Source: Promethearchaeia archaeon
Lineage (GTDB): Archaea > Asgardarchaeota > Lokiarchaeia > Sigyniarchaeales > SOKP01
Length of the DNA: 35,685 bases
Assembly (NCBI GenBank): GCA_029856235.1
Contig: JAHQWP010000086.1
Span: 1-35,685 of the forward strand
Reading direction: 5' to 3'
Under the pieces are notes generated by a model that was not told the DNA's origin, did not search any database, and saw only the letters and a list, made by a program, of their open reading frames with translations. Of this stretch, positions 7,843 through 16,519 are shown in pieces (the first letter of the stretch is position 1; the number at the start of each line of letters is the position of its first letter). The translations under genes were made by a program, and so were the position numbers.

Positions 7843-8538
7843 ATGGATATCGCAAAATTCAACCAAGAACTAAGTTACAAAGTTGCTAAGGCAAATGGTT
7901 TAGAAAAACATAAGCAATTTCAAGAAGCCATCGATCTATGGTTAGATATCTCTGAAATGGCTTTGAACGCTTCTAAAGCGCCCAAGATCGAAGTGTATTA
8001 CAAATCAATGCTTATTGAAAAAACTAAACAAATAATAAACCACATTAAAGATCTTAAATCAAAAATATACGGTCAAAAAGAGAGAGCACAGATTCCAAAA
8101 CAGGAATTTATCACTCCATCAAAACCATCTGAAGTAGAATCAAGTGGAGAACCAGATCAAGAAGAGAAGGAATTTACACATTCTGAAACATCTGAAAGCC
8201 CAACATTTTCTGATGATATTGAAACATCAAGGGATATCAAGGATGTTAAAATTATTGAAAACAGTGATATCAAAAATCTGCCTATAGGTTTTAAAGAAAT
8301 TAAACCTGCAGAAGATTTTGAAATTATAACTCCTCACGATAAAGACTATGTTAAAAAAATGTTGAGTCAGGATCATGATATGAGTGTATTTACGCATGAC
8401 GATAAAGAAGTTAAAGTTCAAAGTCGACAAGAACCAGAGTCACCTTCAGCCAAGACTAAAATTATTTGTTTTGCGTGTGGCAGTGAAATCCCAGCTAATT
8501 CTAAAGTTTGTCCCACATGTGGTTCTAGTTTAAAATAA
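7843..8538 (+). CDS. MIT-like domain protein with C-terminal zinc ribbon
   Basis: The protein has 231 residues in three parts. Residues 1 to about 75 form three helices with the pattern of a MIT (microtubule-interacting and trafficking) domain: KANGLEKHKQFQEAIDLWLD, then a helix around YYKSMLIEKTKQIINHIKDL. Residues about 76-200 are acidic and probably disordered. Residues about 207-231 form a zinc ribbon with CFAC and CPTC. MIT domains bind ESCRT-III tails in eukaryotes and in archaeal Vps4-type ATPases; this protein lacks an ATPase. An adaptor role near ESCRT is an inference from the domain shape only. A TATA-like TTATAAATAG near 7780 suits the plus-strand start. Confidence 0.72.
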   Translation: MDIAKFNQELSYKVAKANGLEKHKQFQEAIDLWLDISEMALNASKAPKIEVYYKSMLIEKTKQIINHIKDLKSKIYGQKERAQIPKQEFITPSKPSEVESSGEPDQEEKEFTHSETSESPTFSDDIETSRDIKDVKIIENSDIKNLPIGFKEIKPAEDFEIITPHDKDYVKKMLSQDHDMSVFTHDDKEVKVQSRQEPESPSAKTKIICFACGSEIPANSKVCPTCGSSLK

Positions 8539-8554
8539 TGTTCGGTTTTTTCTA

Positions 8555-9238
8555 CTAGAAATTATAAAACTTTCCAGCGTCCTTTAAGGAAAAGATACCA
8601 AATCTTTCAGATCGTTTTCTTGTTAATGTTTGCCAACCAAGCCTAGTGTCCTTAAACAAGAGTTGAGTTTTATAAAGTTTCATAATTTCATAAACTTTTA
8701 ACCTGTAATCGGCGATCCTCTCCTTTTTTTGCATTTCCATTGGGGCTTTCATCACATTATAAATAGCGTAAACATAGAATTCTGCATATGCAAGGTTCAG
8801 TTCTATTGCTGCGCTTTTAGCCATACTATGCGTGGCTTGATGATCTGGATGATTGTTATTGTCACTGGGTATAACTATTCTATGTGCATCATTGATAATG
8901 TCTTTAGATAACTTCACTCCATTATGTATTTGGTTCATTGCATCTTGATCGTGGAATTTAAATAGGTGAATATTGCTATCCGGAAAACCAAATGCTCTAG
9001 CGACACTTTCAGCTTCTTTTAAGCATACTACACCGATTTCTTCCTCACTCAAATCAAGATATTCTTTCGCTTCTTCTAGTATTATTTGGTTATTCTTTTT
9101 CCCCCAGGTTATTAGTGCACGATTATCTGTAACATATACAATATGTACATCATGCCCTTCTTCCATCCATTTTAAGATAGATCCTCCGGCTCCATAAATT
9201 TCATCATCAGGATGAGGTGCAAATACTACAATCTTCAT
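8555..9238 (-). CDS. PIG-L/LmbE-family N-acetylglucosaminyl deacetylase-like protein
   Basis: The protein has 227 residues from the ATG at 9238. It is a zinc-dependent amidohydrolase of the PIG-L/LmbE family, which removes acetyl from GlcNAc-linked lipids or small thiol precursors. The metal-binding and catalytic motif HPDDE lies at residues 9-13 in the first loop of a Rossmann-like fold, and the second metal motif HPDH at 130-133. A TTG at 9265 would add nine residues before the first strand and is less likely. The gene lies about 40 bases after the regulator gene in the same direction, probably one operon, and across a shared promoter from two surface glycoproteins. A role in glycan or glycolipid modification of the envelope is therefore attractive but unproven. 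Confidence 0.85.
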   Translation of the reverse strand: MKIVVFAPHPDDEIYGAGGSILKWMEEGHDVHIVYVTDNRALITWGKKNNQIILEEAKEYLDLSEEEIGVVCLKEAESVARAFGFPDSNIHLFKFHDQDAMNQIHNGVKLSKDIINDAHRIVIPSDNNNHPDHQATHSMAKSAAIELNLAYAEFYVYAIYNVMKAPMEMQKKERIADYRLKVYEIMKLYKTQLLFKDTRLGWQTLTRKRSERFGIFSLKDAGKFYNF

Positions 9239-9277
9239 AATCTCACTTATTTTATAAGATAACAAATAGAAATTGTT

Positions 9278-9986
9278 TTAATTCAATTTAATAATTAAAT
9301 CAAAGTACGCATCCTCTTTCTTATCTGAAGGATGGATCTCTTTAATTTCACAGAAAACATTTGTTTTTAATTCTCTTTCTAGAATACCTTCAGTAATTCC
9401 ACATATAATATAAATATGGTAATCAAAATCTTTTGTTTCACTTAGAAATGGAGAATTTTTAAACCGAAAAGTAGCACTTTTTCCTTTGGTATCGATATTC
9501 ACAATTGAAATTTCAATTTCGGGGGAGAATGGGTCGTATACAGGATAAAAACTTCTAAAACTCTCTAAATGTACCCTTGAAATAGGGTTATCTTTCAGAC
9601 TCTTCATTTGCTTATAGATGCTAGGGCCAAAGGTGAACTTTATATCTGCTACTGCTTCTTTCCCGATCTTCTTAGCTAAACCTCCCGTATCAGGGATATA
9701 TTTTTTAAAGCGAGAGATGAGCGCTTTATAATAAGAAATGGCTAACTCAAGGGGAATATAATTTCTTTTCGTCGTAAAATATAGCCGATAGGCTCCAATC
9801 TTCTTACTAAAGATTTGTTTTTTAAGTTCCAAGATAGAGACATATTTAGATACTGTGTTTCTCGAGAATCTCGTAAAATTAGCAATATCTGAAGCAGTTA
9901 CTCCTCCGGGATTATCCCTTACACATTCTAAAATCTTAAGTTCGTGATTAATTGACGCTTTTTTGTCTGACGTAACTGTCTATCAC
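9278..9986 (-). CDS. HTH regulator with a possible V4R-like sensor domain; 5' end appears frameshifted
   Basis: The frame encodes a winged helix (LKILECVRDNPGGVTASDIA, then RNTVSKYVSIL) followed by about 180 residues ending in a V4R-like pattern (IICGITEGILE ... FCEIKEI). The open frame runs to 9979 but has no ATG, GTG or TTG before 9832, and starting at the 9832 TTG would delete the recognition helix. A GTG at 9984-9986 lies in the neighbouring frame and would join exactly if one base were removed from the six-T run at 9959-9964 (plus strand), giving about 235 residues. Either the gene carries a real or sequencing frameshift, or it uses an unusual start. Its placement beside a palindromic divergent promoter suggests it controls the neighbouring surface genes. 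Confidence 0.65.
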
Positions 9987-10032
9987 CTATCAAAAAGTTT
10001 TCAAATTTTGTTCCATATCTTTCAAAAGAAAG

Positions 10033-10069
10033 ATTTATATATTAATTTGTCAAAATTTAATATATAAAT
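10033..10069. promoter_or_regulatory. 37-bp near-palindromic divergent promoter
   Basis: ATTTATATATTAA (10033-10045) is mirrored exactly by TTAATATATAAAT (10057-10069). The spacer is itself partly symmetric around TTTGTCAAA, so 16 of 18 base pairs of the 37-bp dyad match. Each arm contains a TATA box, one facing each gene; expected start points are near 10014 (minus) and 10090 (plus), which fits the gene starts at 9986 and 10111. The two boxes are about 24 bases apart, so binding to both sides may compete, and the dyad could be an operator. Confidence 0.6.
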
Positions 10070-10110
10070 GTGATCACTATTTTTGATCATTAATTGTCAA
10101 GGTGAAAAAA

Positions 10111-11787
10111 ATGTCTAAAAAAATATTGGTTATCTCAGTTGTGCTAATTGCATTAGGTTCGGGTTTAGTACCGGGAGGTATTTTAATTGAGGATTATATT
10201 AATGATAACGTTGTAAATTCTATTGATGATGGTCTTCTAGGGATTGAAGAAGAAGCGATTCCACTAATCGAGCCAATGATCAAAGAGATGGGAATACCTC
10301 AAGCACTTCGAGGTATTAGAGATTTAGGAATCTCAGTCGTAGAAGACATGGTCGAGGTTACTTTTGTTGCAGTATTAATTGAAGTAATGGCTATCCTCGG
10401 TGGTGATGTCTTAGGTTCATTTTACCCTGCTATAGGTATGGAAAATTTCTTCAATAATGATACTGTTGGAGTTTGGGTTTTTTTTAGCGGTATCTCACAA
10501 TATCATATTCAACCACTTAATTTTACTGAAGATGCCCAACATAGGATATTATACGGAAATAGTACCACAATACCAGGTTATATTCCAGGCATTCAAGGTT
10601 TTCTAAATGATACTTCAACAGGGGCGGGGGTTGCTTTATTTTTAGAGCAATATTACGCAGCTAATTCAAGTGATACACCTAATTTAAACATGACAATGCA
10701 AGAAAACTATAATTGTACTTGGAGTCAGTTAACAAAATTAGTAGAGTATATAAACGGTTATTTAATCGACCTTATAATTCCCGCAATAATTTCATTAGGT
10801 ATGCATGTGGAATATATGCCATCATTAGCAGGACTTAATTCAGTAAATGCTATTGCAAACGCTTTATTCATGGAACAATGGGCAAACGGAACAATTTTAA
10901 ATGAGACTTTGTACGAAGGAGGAATTGATTTCAGTGAAATGGTTGATGAGATAAATGAAACTCTTGTAGGATTCGAAGTAGGTCGTGTAACACCATCTAA
11001 TATTACTCGACAAGTAGCTTATGCGCTCTTTGATGATATCAATTACGCTAATGCTTTAACAAACGACACCGGAATTAAAGAATGGATTACTGCATATACA
11101 AACTTCACAATTAAGAATACATTAATGAATGAGTTTAATCTAACTCAAACTCAAACCGACATGATTTTCTATTGGTTATTCGAAGAATCTTTTAAGGAAA
11201 ACATCGTCCCGGAGCTTATGAAACTCCCGCCTCCAGAGGGAGTAGGTATGAATATTACAGAATTTGCGAAAAAATTATTACGGGAACAGTGGGCAAACGG
11301 CACTGTACAAGGTGAGATTCTCTATACTTATGGGTTTCCACTTCCTTTAGAAGCTGGTGTAATTTATGGATTTGAAGTGGGTTATCAGGGAAAAAACATG
11401 TCTGTACTGCCAACCAATATGTCAACTGATTCAGCAAAGGCTCTTTGGGACATTTCAAGTGAATTTTCATTAGTAAACAAAATAGGCCTTAGCAAATGGT
11501 TTTCAGCGTTAGGAAATCCTACTTCCTTAGCTGCTATTGAACTACAATCTGCTAATTCCTTAAAAGACGATGAAATGAGTATGGTTCTAAGTTGGCTACC
11601 ATTGTTTAGAGATAATGTTATGCCATATCTCGCTCAAGAAGAAATGAATTTACCATCAGATTCAACAACATTTGCTAATTCAATTGAGCTTGGAATGGTA
11701 ATTGGGGGAGGAATTTCCATTGGTCTAGGATTAGTGGGCCTGGCAAGTAATATAATAGTAAAAAGAAAACGAAAAATAACTCAGTAA
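10111..11787 (+). CDS. Surface glycoprotein paralogue A, membrane helix at each end
   Basis: The protein has 558 residues from the ATG at 10111 (AAGGTG upstream; the GTG at 10102 would add three residues and breaks alignment with the next gene). A hydrophobic helix near residues 4-25 (ILVISVVLIALGSGLVPGG) and another near 520-545 followed by KRKRK anchor both ends with short cytosolic tails. The large loop is extracellular and carries about 18 Asn-x-Ser/Thr sites. Repeated motifs WANGT and LPPPEGVGM recur. The two-helix topology and the glycine-rich first helix resemble CD36/LIMP-2 scavenger receptors; this is a shape resemblance only. It is the first of two tandem paralogues. Confidence 0.8.
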   Translation: MSKKILVISVVLIALGSGLVPGGILIEDYINDNVVNSIDDGLLGIEEEAIPLIEPMIKEMGIPQALRGIRDLGISVVEDMVEVTFVAVLIEVMAILGGDVLGSFYPAIGMENFFNNDTVGVWVFFSGISQYHIQPLNFTEDAQHRILYGNSTTIPGYIPGIQGFLNDTSTGAGVALFLEQYYAANSSDTPNLNMTMQENYNCTWSQLTKLVEYINGYLIDLIIPAIISLGMHVEYMPSLAGLNSVNAIANALFMEQWANGTILNETLYEGGIDFSEMVDEINETLVGFEVGRVTPSNITRQVAYALFDDINYANALTNDTGIKEWITAYTNFTIKNTLMNEFNLTQTQTDMIFYWLFEESFKENIVPELMKLPPPEGVGMNITEFAKKLLREQWANGTVQGEILYTYGFPLPLEAGVIYGFEVGYQGKNMSVLPTNMSTDSAKALWDISSEFSLVNKIGLSKWFSALGNPTSLAAIELQSANSLKDDEMSMVLSWLPLFRDNVMPYLAQEEMNLPSDSTTFANSIELGMVIGGGISIGLGLVGLASNIIVKRKRKITQ

Positions 11788-11817
11788 AATAATTTTAATT
11801 TATTATGGTAGATAAAG

Positions 11818-13455
11818 ATGTCTAGAAAAATAATCATCACCACAGTTGTGTTATTAGCATTAGGTACTGGATTAATAGCAGGAGGATTTTTCGTCAACTC
11901 ATCTATTAACGATATGGTTGAGAGTTCTATTGACGAGGGTCTATTAGGTATTGAAGAAGAGGCACTTCCGTTGGTTGAATCTATGATTGCTGAATTAGGA
12001 ATTCCAAGAAGCTTGAGAGATATTAGAAAAAAAGGGCTTTCAGAGTTAGAGGCAATAGTTAACGCAACATTTTTCATGTTTTTAATAAACATGACATTAC
12101 ATACTGAACCAGTATTAGGAGTGGTTCCATTAACTATGCTCTTTGATAAATGGATACATTGGGTTTTGATTATTCCAGTTACTTACAGTTCCTCTCTAAA
12201 TGGGATGGGTTATCCGCCAATTAAAGGCATATCAGAATATTACCAACAAAATCTTTGGTATGGTAATGCTAAATTTCGACTTATAGAAGGAACAGATACG
12301 CTCCCAGGTCTGGTAGGTAATAATACTATGGGAACCGGCGTTTTAGAGTTCATTGAATTATGTGAAAAAGCTACAGGAAATTCAACATTAGAGCAAGAAT
12401 TAGTTACAGGATATAACGCTACATGGAATCAATTAGTTAAATTATCTGATTATTACAAGGATTATTTTGTCCCCATTGCAATTCCAATGATTGTCGCTAA
12501 TATGTCAGTCGTTATGCCAGAATATACTGGTTTGGACACTAAGGATATTACAAAAATGTATTTCTATGACCAATGGGCTAATTGTACAGTTTATGAAGAT
12601 GGATATGATTTCAGTGAGATTCTTGATGAAATAGAAGAACCACTTTTTGGGTTTGAAGTTGGACGCGTATATCCATCTAATATATCTAGATCTTCAATAA
12701 ATGCCCTATGGGACGATAATAACGAAAAATCTCTCACCAATGACACGGGAATAATTGAATGGATCGTAGCTGCGGAAAACTCTACAATCAAGGAAGAGTT
12801 AAGAATTGAATTTAACTTAGAAGTTTATCAAATCGATATGATTTTAGAATGGTTGTGGAATGAATCGTTTAAATGGGATATAGTTCCGGTTTTAATCACC
12901 CTTCCTCCTCCAGATGGGGAAGGCATGTCCTTAAGCGAATATGCTAGAGTCATTTTCTTAGAGGTTTGGGCAAACGGTACTGCGGATGGGAGGGCATTAT
13001 ATCCTTTTGGATTCCCTCTTGATTTAAAAGTTACTACGGTATATGGATTTGAGGTGGGTTATCAAGATCAAAACTCACCTGTAATTCCATCCAATATGTC
13101 TCTTGAGTCTGCAAGATCTCTATGGAATGCTTCGAATGAATTCTCCTTGGTATCTAAAAAAGGATTAGAAGAATGGTTTTACGCAGTAGAAAATCCTGAA
13201 TCGGCTACAGTTTATGGTCTAATGATGGCAAATCACTTAGAAGATGATGAAATGGCAATGCTTCTCTCGTGGTTACCCAAATTTAGAAATACTGTGATGC
13301 CATATTTAGCACAAGAAGAAATGAACTTAGTTATGGATTCAACATCTCTAGGAAATACTATTTTACTAAGTATGAGTTTAACGGGTGGAGTTCTTATAAG
13401 CCTTACTGGAATTGGTATAGTGAGGAGTGTAATGATGAAGAAGAAATTAAGATAA
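11818..13455 (+). CDS. Surface glycoprotein paralogue B, membrane helix at each end
   Basis: The protein has 545 residues and is collinear with the gene before it. Shared features are a first helix VVLLALGTGLIAGG, LLGIEEEALPLVESMIAELG, FEVGRVYPSNIS, LPPPDGEGMS, FEVGYQ and PYLAQEEMNL, and a final hydrophobic helix ending in KKKLR. There are about 12 Asn-x-Ser/Thr sites. Within each paralogue, a WANGT ... FEVG ... ALW/SLTNDTG module occurs twice (near residues 240-330 and 380-460), pointing to an internal duplication. It lies 30 bases after paralogue A, with GGTAG before the ATG, so the two are co-transcribed from the divergent palindromic promoter. Function unknown; surface receptor, lipid binding or structural roles are possible. 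Confidence 0.8.
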   Translation: MSRKIIITTVVLLALGTGLIAGGFFVNSSINDMVESSIDEGLLGIEEEALPLVESMIAELGIPRSLRDIRKKGLSELEAIVNATFFMFLINMTLHTEPVLGVVPLTMLFDKWIHWVLIIPVTYSSSLNGMGYPPIKGISEYYQQNLWYGNAKFRLIEGTDTLPGLVGNNTMGTGVLEFIELCEKATGNSTLEQELVTGYNATWNQLVKLSDYYKDYFVPIAIPMIVANMSVVMPEYTGLDTKDITKMYFYDQWANCTVYEDGYDFSEILDEIEEPLFGFEVGRVYPSNISRSSINALWDDNNEKSLTNDTGIIEWIVAAENSTIKEELRIEFNLEVYQIDMILEWLWNESFKWDIVPVLITLPPPDGEGMSLSEYARVIFLEVWANGTADGRALYPFGFPLDLKVTTVYGFEVGYQDQNSPVIPSNMSLESARSLWNASNEFSLVSKKGLEEWFYAVENPESATVYGLMMANHLEDDEMAMLLSWLPKFRNTVMPYLAQEEMNLVMDSTSLGNTILLSMSLTGGVLISLTGIGIVRSVMMKKKLR

Positions 13456-13466
13456 GGTAGAATAAA

Positions 13467-14024
13467 TCAGTAGGAATTTCTTCTATTATTTGCTTTAATT
13501 TCTTCATACTTCTCAATACATCTTTCTCGCCAAACCGTATTCCATTTCTTAAATCCGGATTTAACGTGTTTTTCTCTCCTATAGAAATCGTAAGAAACCC
13601 AATTGAAAAGAACAAAGTAGCGTTTTGCACCGCTTTTAATAGTTAATTTTCTTGACCTAATTCCTAAATCGTGTCTTAAATGATTAACTAATCTCATTTC
13701 AACAGCATCTTGAAGTTTCCCCTCAATAATTGCGTCTTCGTATAGGATACCTTCTTCAATAAAGTAAGCTCTTACATCATCAAAGATATTTCCTCGACAT
13801 AACAACACTTTTTCTTTCTGTTTATCAAATTTTAGTTCTTCCAAACCCTCTCTAACGAGTTCAACGGTTTTTTTTAAGGGCATTTTGTCCTCCCAATTTT
13901 TTCCTTTGAACAAATCTACAGGCAGAGCTTTAAAGAGTAGCTTATTCATATCCTTTCTATAAAACCCAATAAACGCATCTCCAACTAAGTCGCCGGTGCC
14001 GGCATCATCAATTTCTATCGTCAT
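13467..14024 (-). CDS. Conserved protein with an RNase-H-like N-terminal motif
   Basis: The protein has 185 residues. It opens with a beta strand and acidic turn, EIDDAGTGDLVG, that resembles the first catalytic strand of RNase HII (xDEAGRGPxxG), with D6/D7 as candidate metal ligands. Later acidic positions (GNIFDDV, EGKLQDAVE) could complete a metal site. The canonical later RNase HII motifs are not obvious, so I call it an RNase-H-fold relative only tentatively. The C-terminal 60 residues are basic and aromatic (FNWVSYDFYRREKHVK), suggesting nucleic-acid contact. It is convergent with the paralogue-B gene and close downstream of the MFS transporter. Confidence 0.6.
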   Translation of the reverse strand: MTIEIDDAGTGDLVGDAFIGFYRKDMNKLLFKALPVDLFKGKNWEDKMPLKKTVELVREGLEELKFDKQKEKVLLCRGNIFDDVRAYFIEEGILYEDAIIEGKLQDAVEMRLVNHLRHDLGIRSRKLTIKSGAKRYFVLFNWVSYDFYRREKHVKSGFKKWNTVWRERCIEKYEEIKANNRRNSY

Positions 14025-14079
14025 ATATCAATTTTTAAAATTTTACACATCATTTCAAGGTTTTCTTTTTATGACATAT

Positions 14080-15450
14080 TTAATGAGTTCTCCCATCCAG
14101 TTCGAGCTTTCTTCTTTTCATTAAGTCTCTGAGTTCCTTAAATTCCCTAGGATACGAGAAGTAAGGTATTAGCCAGAAAAAACCTCCAACTACTTGAACA
14201 CTTAATACTAAAGATATTGCAAGTGGTAAATAAGCCAGATTACTTTCGATTAACGATGAGATTAGAAGGTTTCCAATTATCGCACCAAAATTAGCCATTA
14301 ATCCGTTGAAAGAATTTGCCGTACTCCTTAATTCTGGTACAGTTACTTCTGAATAAATTGCAAAAGTATTGCCTTGATGTAAATTAGCTAAAAAATTTCC
14401 AATGAAGCCTAAAGCTAAGAAAAATATCCAAGAGAAAATGATCGCTATTGTAGTTGATGTAAAAAATGGGATTAAGTAAAATCCAAATAATAGAGTAACA
14501 CCTAATAATATGCCTATAAATGGAATTAATACTCTCCCTCTAAGCTTTCCTGATTCAGCATAGGAATCACCTAATTTACCTCCAATAATAGATCCTGGAA
14601 GTGAACCAATACCCGCTATAAGATAAAGAGTAGTCGCAATAAGGCCGGGATCTTCTGCGATTATTTTAGTCGTTATATAAAAAATCCCCCATGTACCAAG
14701 AGTAGATGCAGAAATTCCTTGACATAAGATAAATATTAGAATTCCGATCACAGATTTGTGTTTGAACAACTGAATTAGATTATTGAAAGTAATTTTATAA
14801 TCATATTTTACACCTTTTTCTAAGTTCTTAAGCTCTGGTTCTGCTTTACCCGTTTCTGGTTCAAATCCCCTAAGAATGTAAAATATGAGGGTTATTAACG
14901 CGAACAATGAGCCGATAAGGTATGCAAATCTCCATCCAATAGGACCTGTATAATTCCCTAATAATCCCCCAAAAATTATTCCTATACCATTACCTAACAT
15001 TAATCCTAGCTGCATAGTTCCATACTTCTGACCTCGAGATGTGGGTGAGTATAAATCACTAATTATTGAAAAGCTAATTGGTAAGAAGGCTCCTCCGCCA
15101 AATGAAGCAATTATAATGCATGTAAGATAAAAGAAATAGTTCACGGAAAAAGGGACTAAACTATACATTACGATCCAGATAGCAATGGTAATTGATAGAA
15201 TTTTTTTTCTTGAAAATTTTTCCGATAATCTACCTCCATAATAGCCAAAAATAAGAATACTTATGGATCCTATTAGTAAAGAACTCGCAACTACAACCCC
15301 TATACCAAAATTAGTTGTTCCTGGTAAATTTACTAATAAGTTTTCTATATTTACTGGAATGAATCCTCCGATAAAGTAATACATGAAATACAAACGCCAT
15401 AAAGAATTATAGGTTCTTTTCCTTTGCATAACGTGATCTTTATCTTTCAA
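14080..15450 (-). CDS. Major facilitator superfamily transporter
   Basis: The protein has 456 residues with about 12 hydrophobic helices in two six-helix halves separated by a charged cytosolic loop near residues 195-215. The MFS motif A, GGRLSEKFSRKK, is at about 72-83 between helices 2 and 3. A glycine-rich helix 5 (GLMLGNGIGIIFGGLLGNYTG) fits a proton-coupled antiporter or sugar/organic-acid symporter, but the substrate cannot be read. The TTG start at 15450 follows GGAG at suitable spacing; an ATG seven codons later (15429) is the alternative. The gene is divergent from the CinA-family gene at 15545. Confidence 0.88.
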   Translation of the reverse strand: MKDKDHVMQRKRTYNSLWRLYFMYYFIGGFIPVNIENLLVNLPGTTNFGIGVVVASSLLIGSISILIFGYYGGRLSEKFSRKKILSITIAIWIVMYSLVPFSVNYFFYLTCIIIASFGGGAFLPISFSIISDLYSPTSRGQKYGTMQLGLMLGNGIGIIFGGLLGNYTGPIGWRFAYLIGSLFALITLIFYILRGFEPETGKAEPELKNLEKGVKYDYKITFNNLIQLFKHKSVIGILIFILCQGISASTLGTWGIFYITTKIIAEDPGLIATTLYLIAGIGSLPGSIIGGKLGDSYAESGKLRGRVLIPFIGILLGVTLLFGFYLIPFFTSTTIAIIFSWIFFLALGFIGNFLANLHQGNTFAIYSEVTVPELRSTANSFNGLMANFGAIIGNLLISSLIESNLAYLPLAISLVLSVQVVGGFFWLIPYFSYPREFKELRDLMKRRKLELDGRTH

Positions 15451-15544
15451 ACTATCAACTCCAATTTAAAAATCTCAATAATATTATTTTACTTTGAATT
15501 ATTATAAATAGGTTTTCTACAATTGAACAAATCTGGATGGCATT

Positions 15545-16339
15545 ATGGAAGTTGAAATTTTAGTAATTGGAAACGAAATCCTCATCGGAAAGACGCTAGA
15601 TACTAATTCAAATTGGATGGCTAAACGCATAGTTAAGTACGGACATAAATTAAAAAGAATTACAACTATCGAAGATGATATTGCGATTATTTCTCAGACA
15701 TTTCAAGCAATTATAAAGCGTAATCCAGATATGGTGATTACAACAGGAGGTCTCGGTCCTACATTTGACGACATGACATTAGCAGGTATAGCAAAGGGTT
15801 TAAATCGAGAATTAGAGTTAAATCAACACGCTTATAATTCTATCAAAAAAGCCTACGAAAACGCTCACAAACAGGGCATCCTAAAACTTGAAGGTATGAC
15901 AAAAGAAAGAGAGAAAATGAGTTATCTACCTCAAGGATCTATACCTCTGCCAAATATAAGAGGAACTGCTCCTGGTGTTAAATTAAAAGAAGGACAAATA
16001 GATATTTTCGTATTGCCAGGCGTCCCTTCAGAAATGAAAGCGATTTTTCTAAATGTCGTTAAACCAATTTTAAAAGAGAAGAGAGGAAAATTTGTCGAAA
16101 AAGGCTTATTTTTTATGGGGATCGGGGAATCACAAATAGCTCCATATACCACTAAACTTGAGGAAAAATATCCACAGTTATGGATTAAAACTCACCCCAG
16201 AATTGGATTATCATTAGAAGTAGAAATCTCAATAACTGGTTTTAATGTTGAAAATGGAGATGAATTAGCAGATAAAGCTTTAGACGAAATTAGAGAGATA
16301 ATCTTGAGTTTAAACGGTAAAATTAGGGAACGAAAATGA
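15545..16339 (+). CDS. CinA N-terminal / MoeA-like nucleotide-binding domain protein
   Basis: The 264-residue protein belongs to the stand-alone archaeal form of the CinA N-terminal (MoCF-biosynthesis, COG1058-type) domain. In bacteria this domain has ADP-ribose pyrophosphatase activity and is fused to an NMN deamidase. Diagnostic segments are VIGNEILIGKTLDTNSNW at 7-24, TTGGLGPTFDD near 66-76, GTAPGV and VLPGVPSEM near 155-163. The C-terminal deamidase domain is absent, as usual in archaea. Its likely substrates are ADP-ribose-type nucleotides from NAD turnover. A TATA-like TTATAAATAG about 40 bases before the ATG, and GGATGG close to it, support the start. Confidence 0.88.
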   Translation: MEVEILVIGNEILIGKTLDTNSNWMAKRIVKYGHKLKRITTIEDDIAIISQTFQAIIKRNPDMVITTGGLGPTFDDMTLAGIAKGLNRELELNQHAYNSIKKAYENAHKQGILKLEGMTKEREKMSYLPQGSIPLPNIRGTAPGVKLKEGQIDIFVLPGVPSEMKAIFLNVVKPILKEKRGKFVEKGLFFMGIGESQIAPYTTKLEEKYPQLWIKTHPRIGLSLEVEISITGFNVENGDELADKALDEIREIILSLNGKIRERK

Positions 16340-16368
16340 TTCGCAAGTTTTGATCCAAGATTTATGAG

Positions 16369-16404
16369 TTTTTAATTTTTTTTTCTCTTTTTATTTTTTA
16401 TTTT
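16369..16404 (+). terminator. T-rich terminator after the CinA-family gene
   Basis: Several runs of 4-9 T residues follow the stop codon within about 65 bases. This is the usual archaeal intrinsic termination signal without a stem-loop. Confidence 0.45.
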
Positions 16405-16519
16405 CAAAATATATAGATTAAATATGAAATTCGAAGTCATTCCAATTCAGAAACTGGACCGAGTCCAAATTGGAAGTGCTTTAATTACGTTAGAAAATTT
16501 ATCAAAAAAACGAATAATG

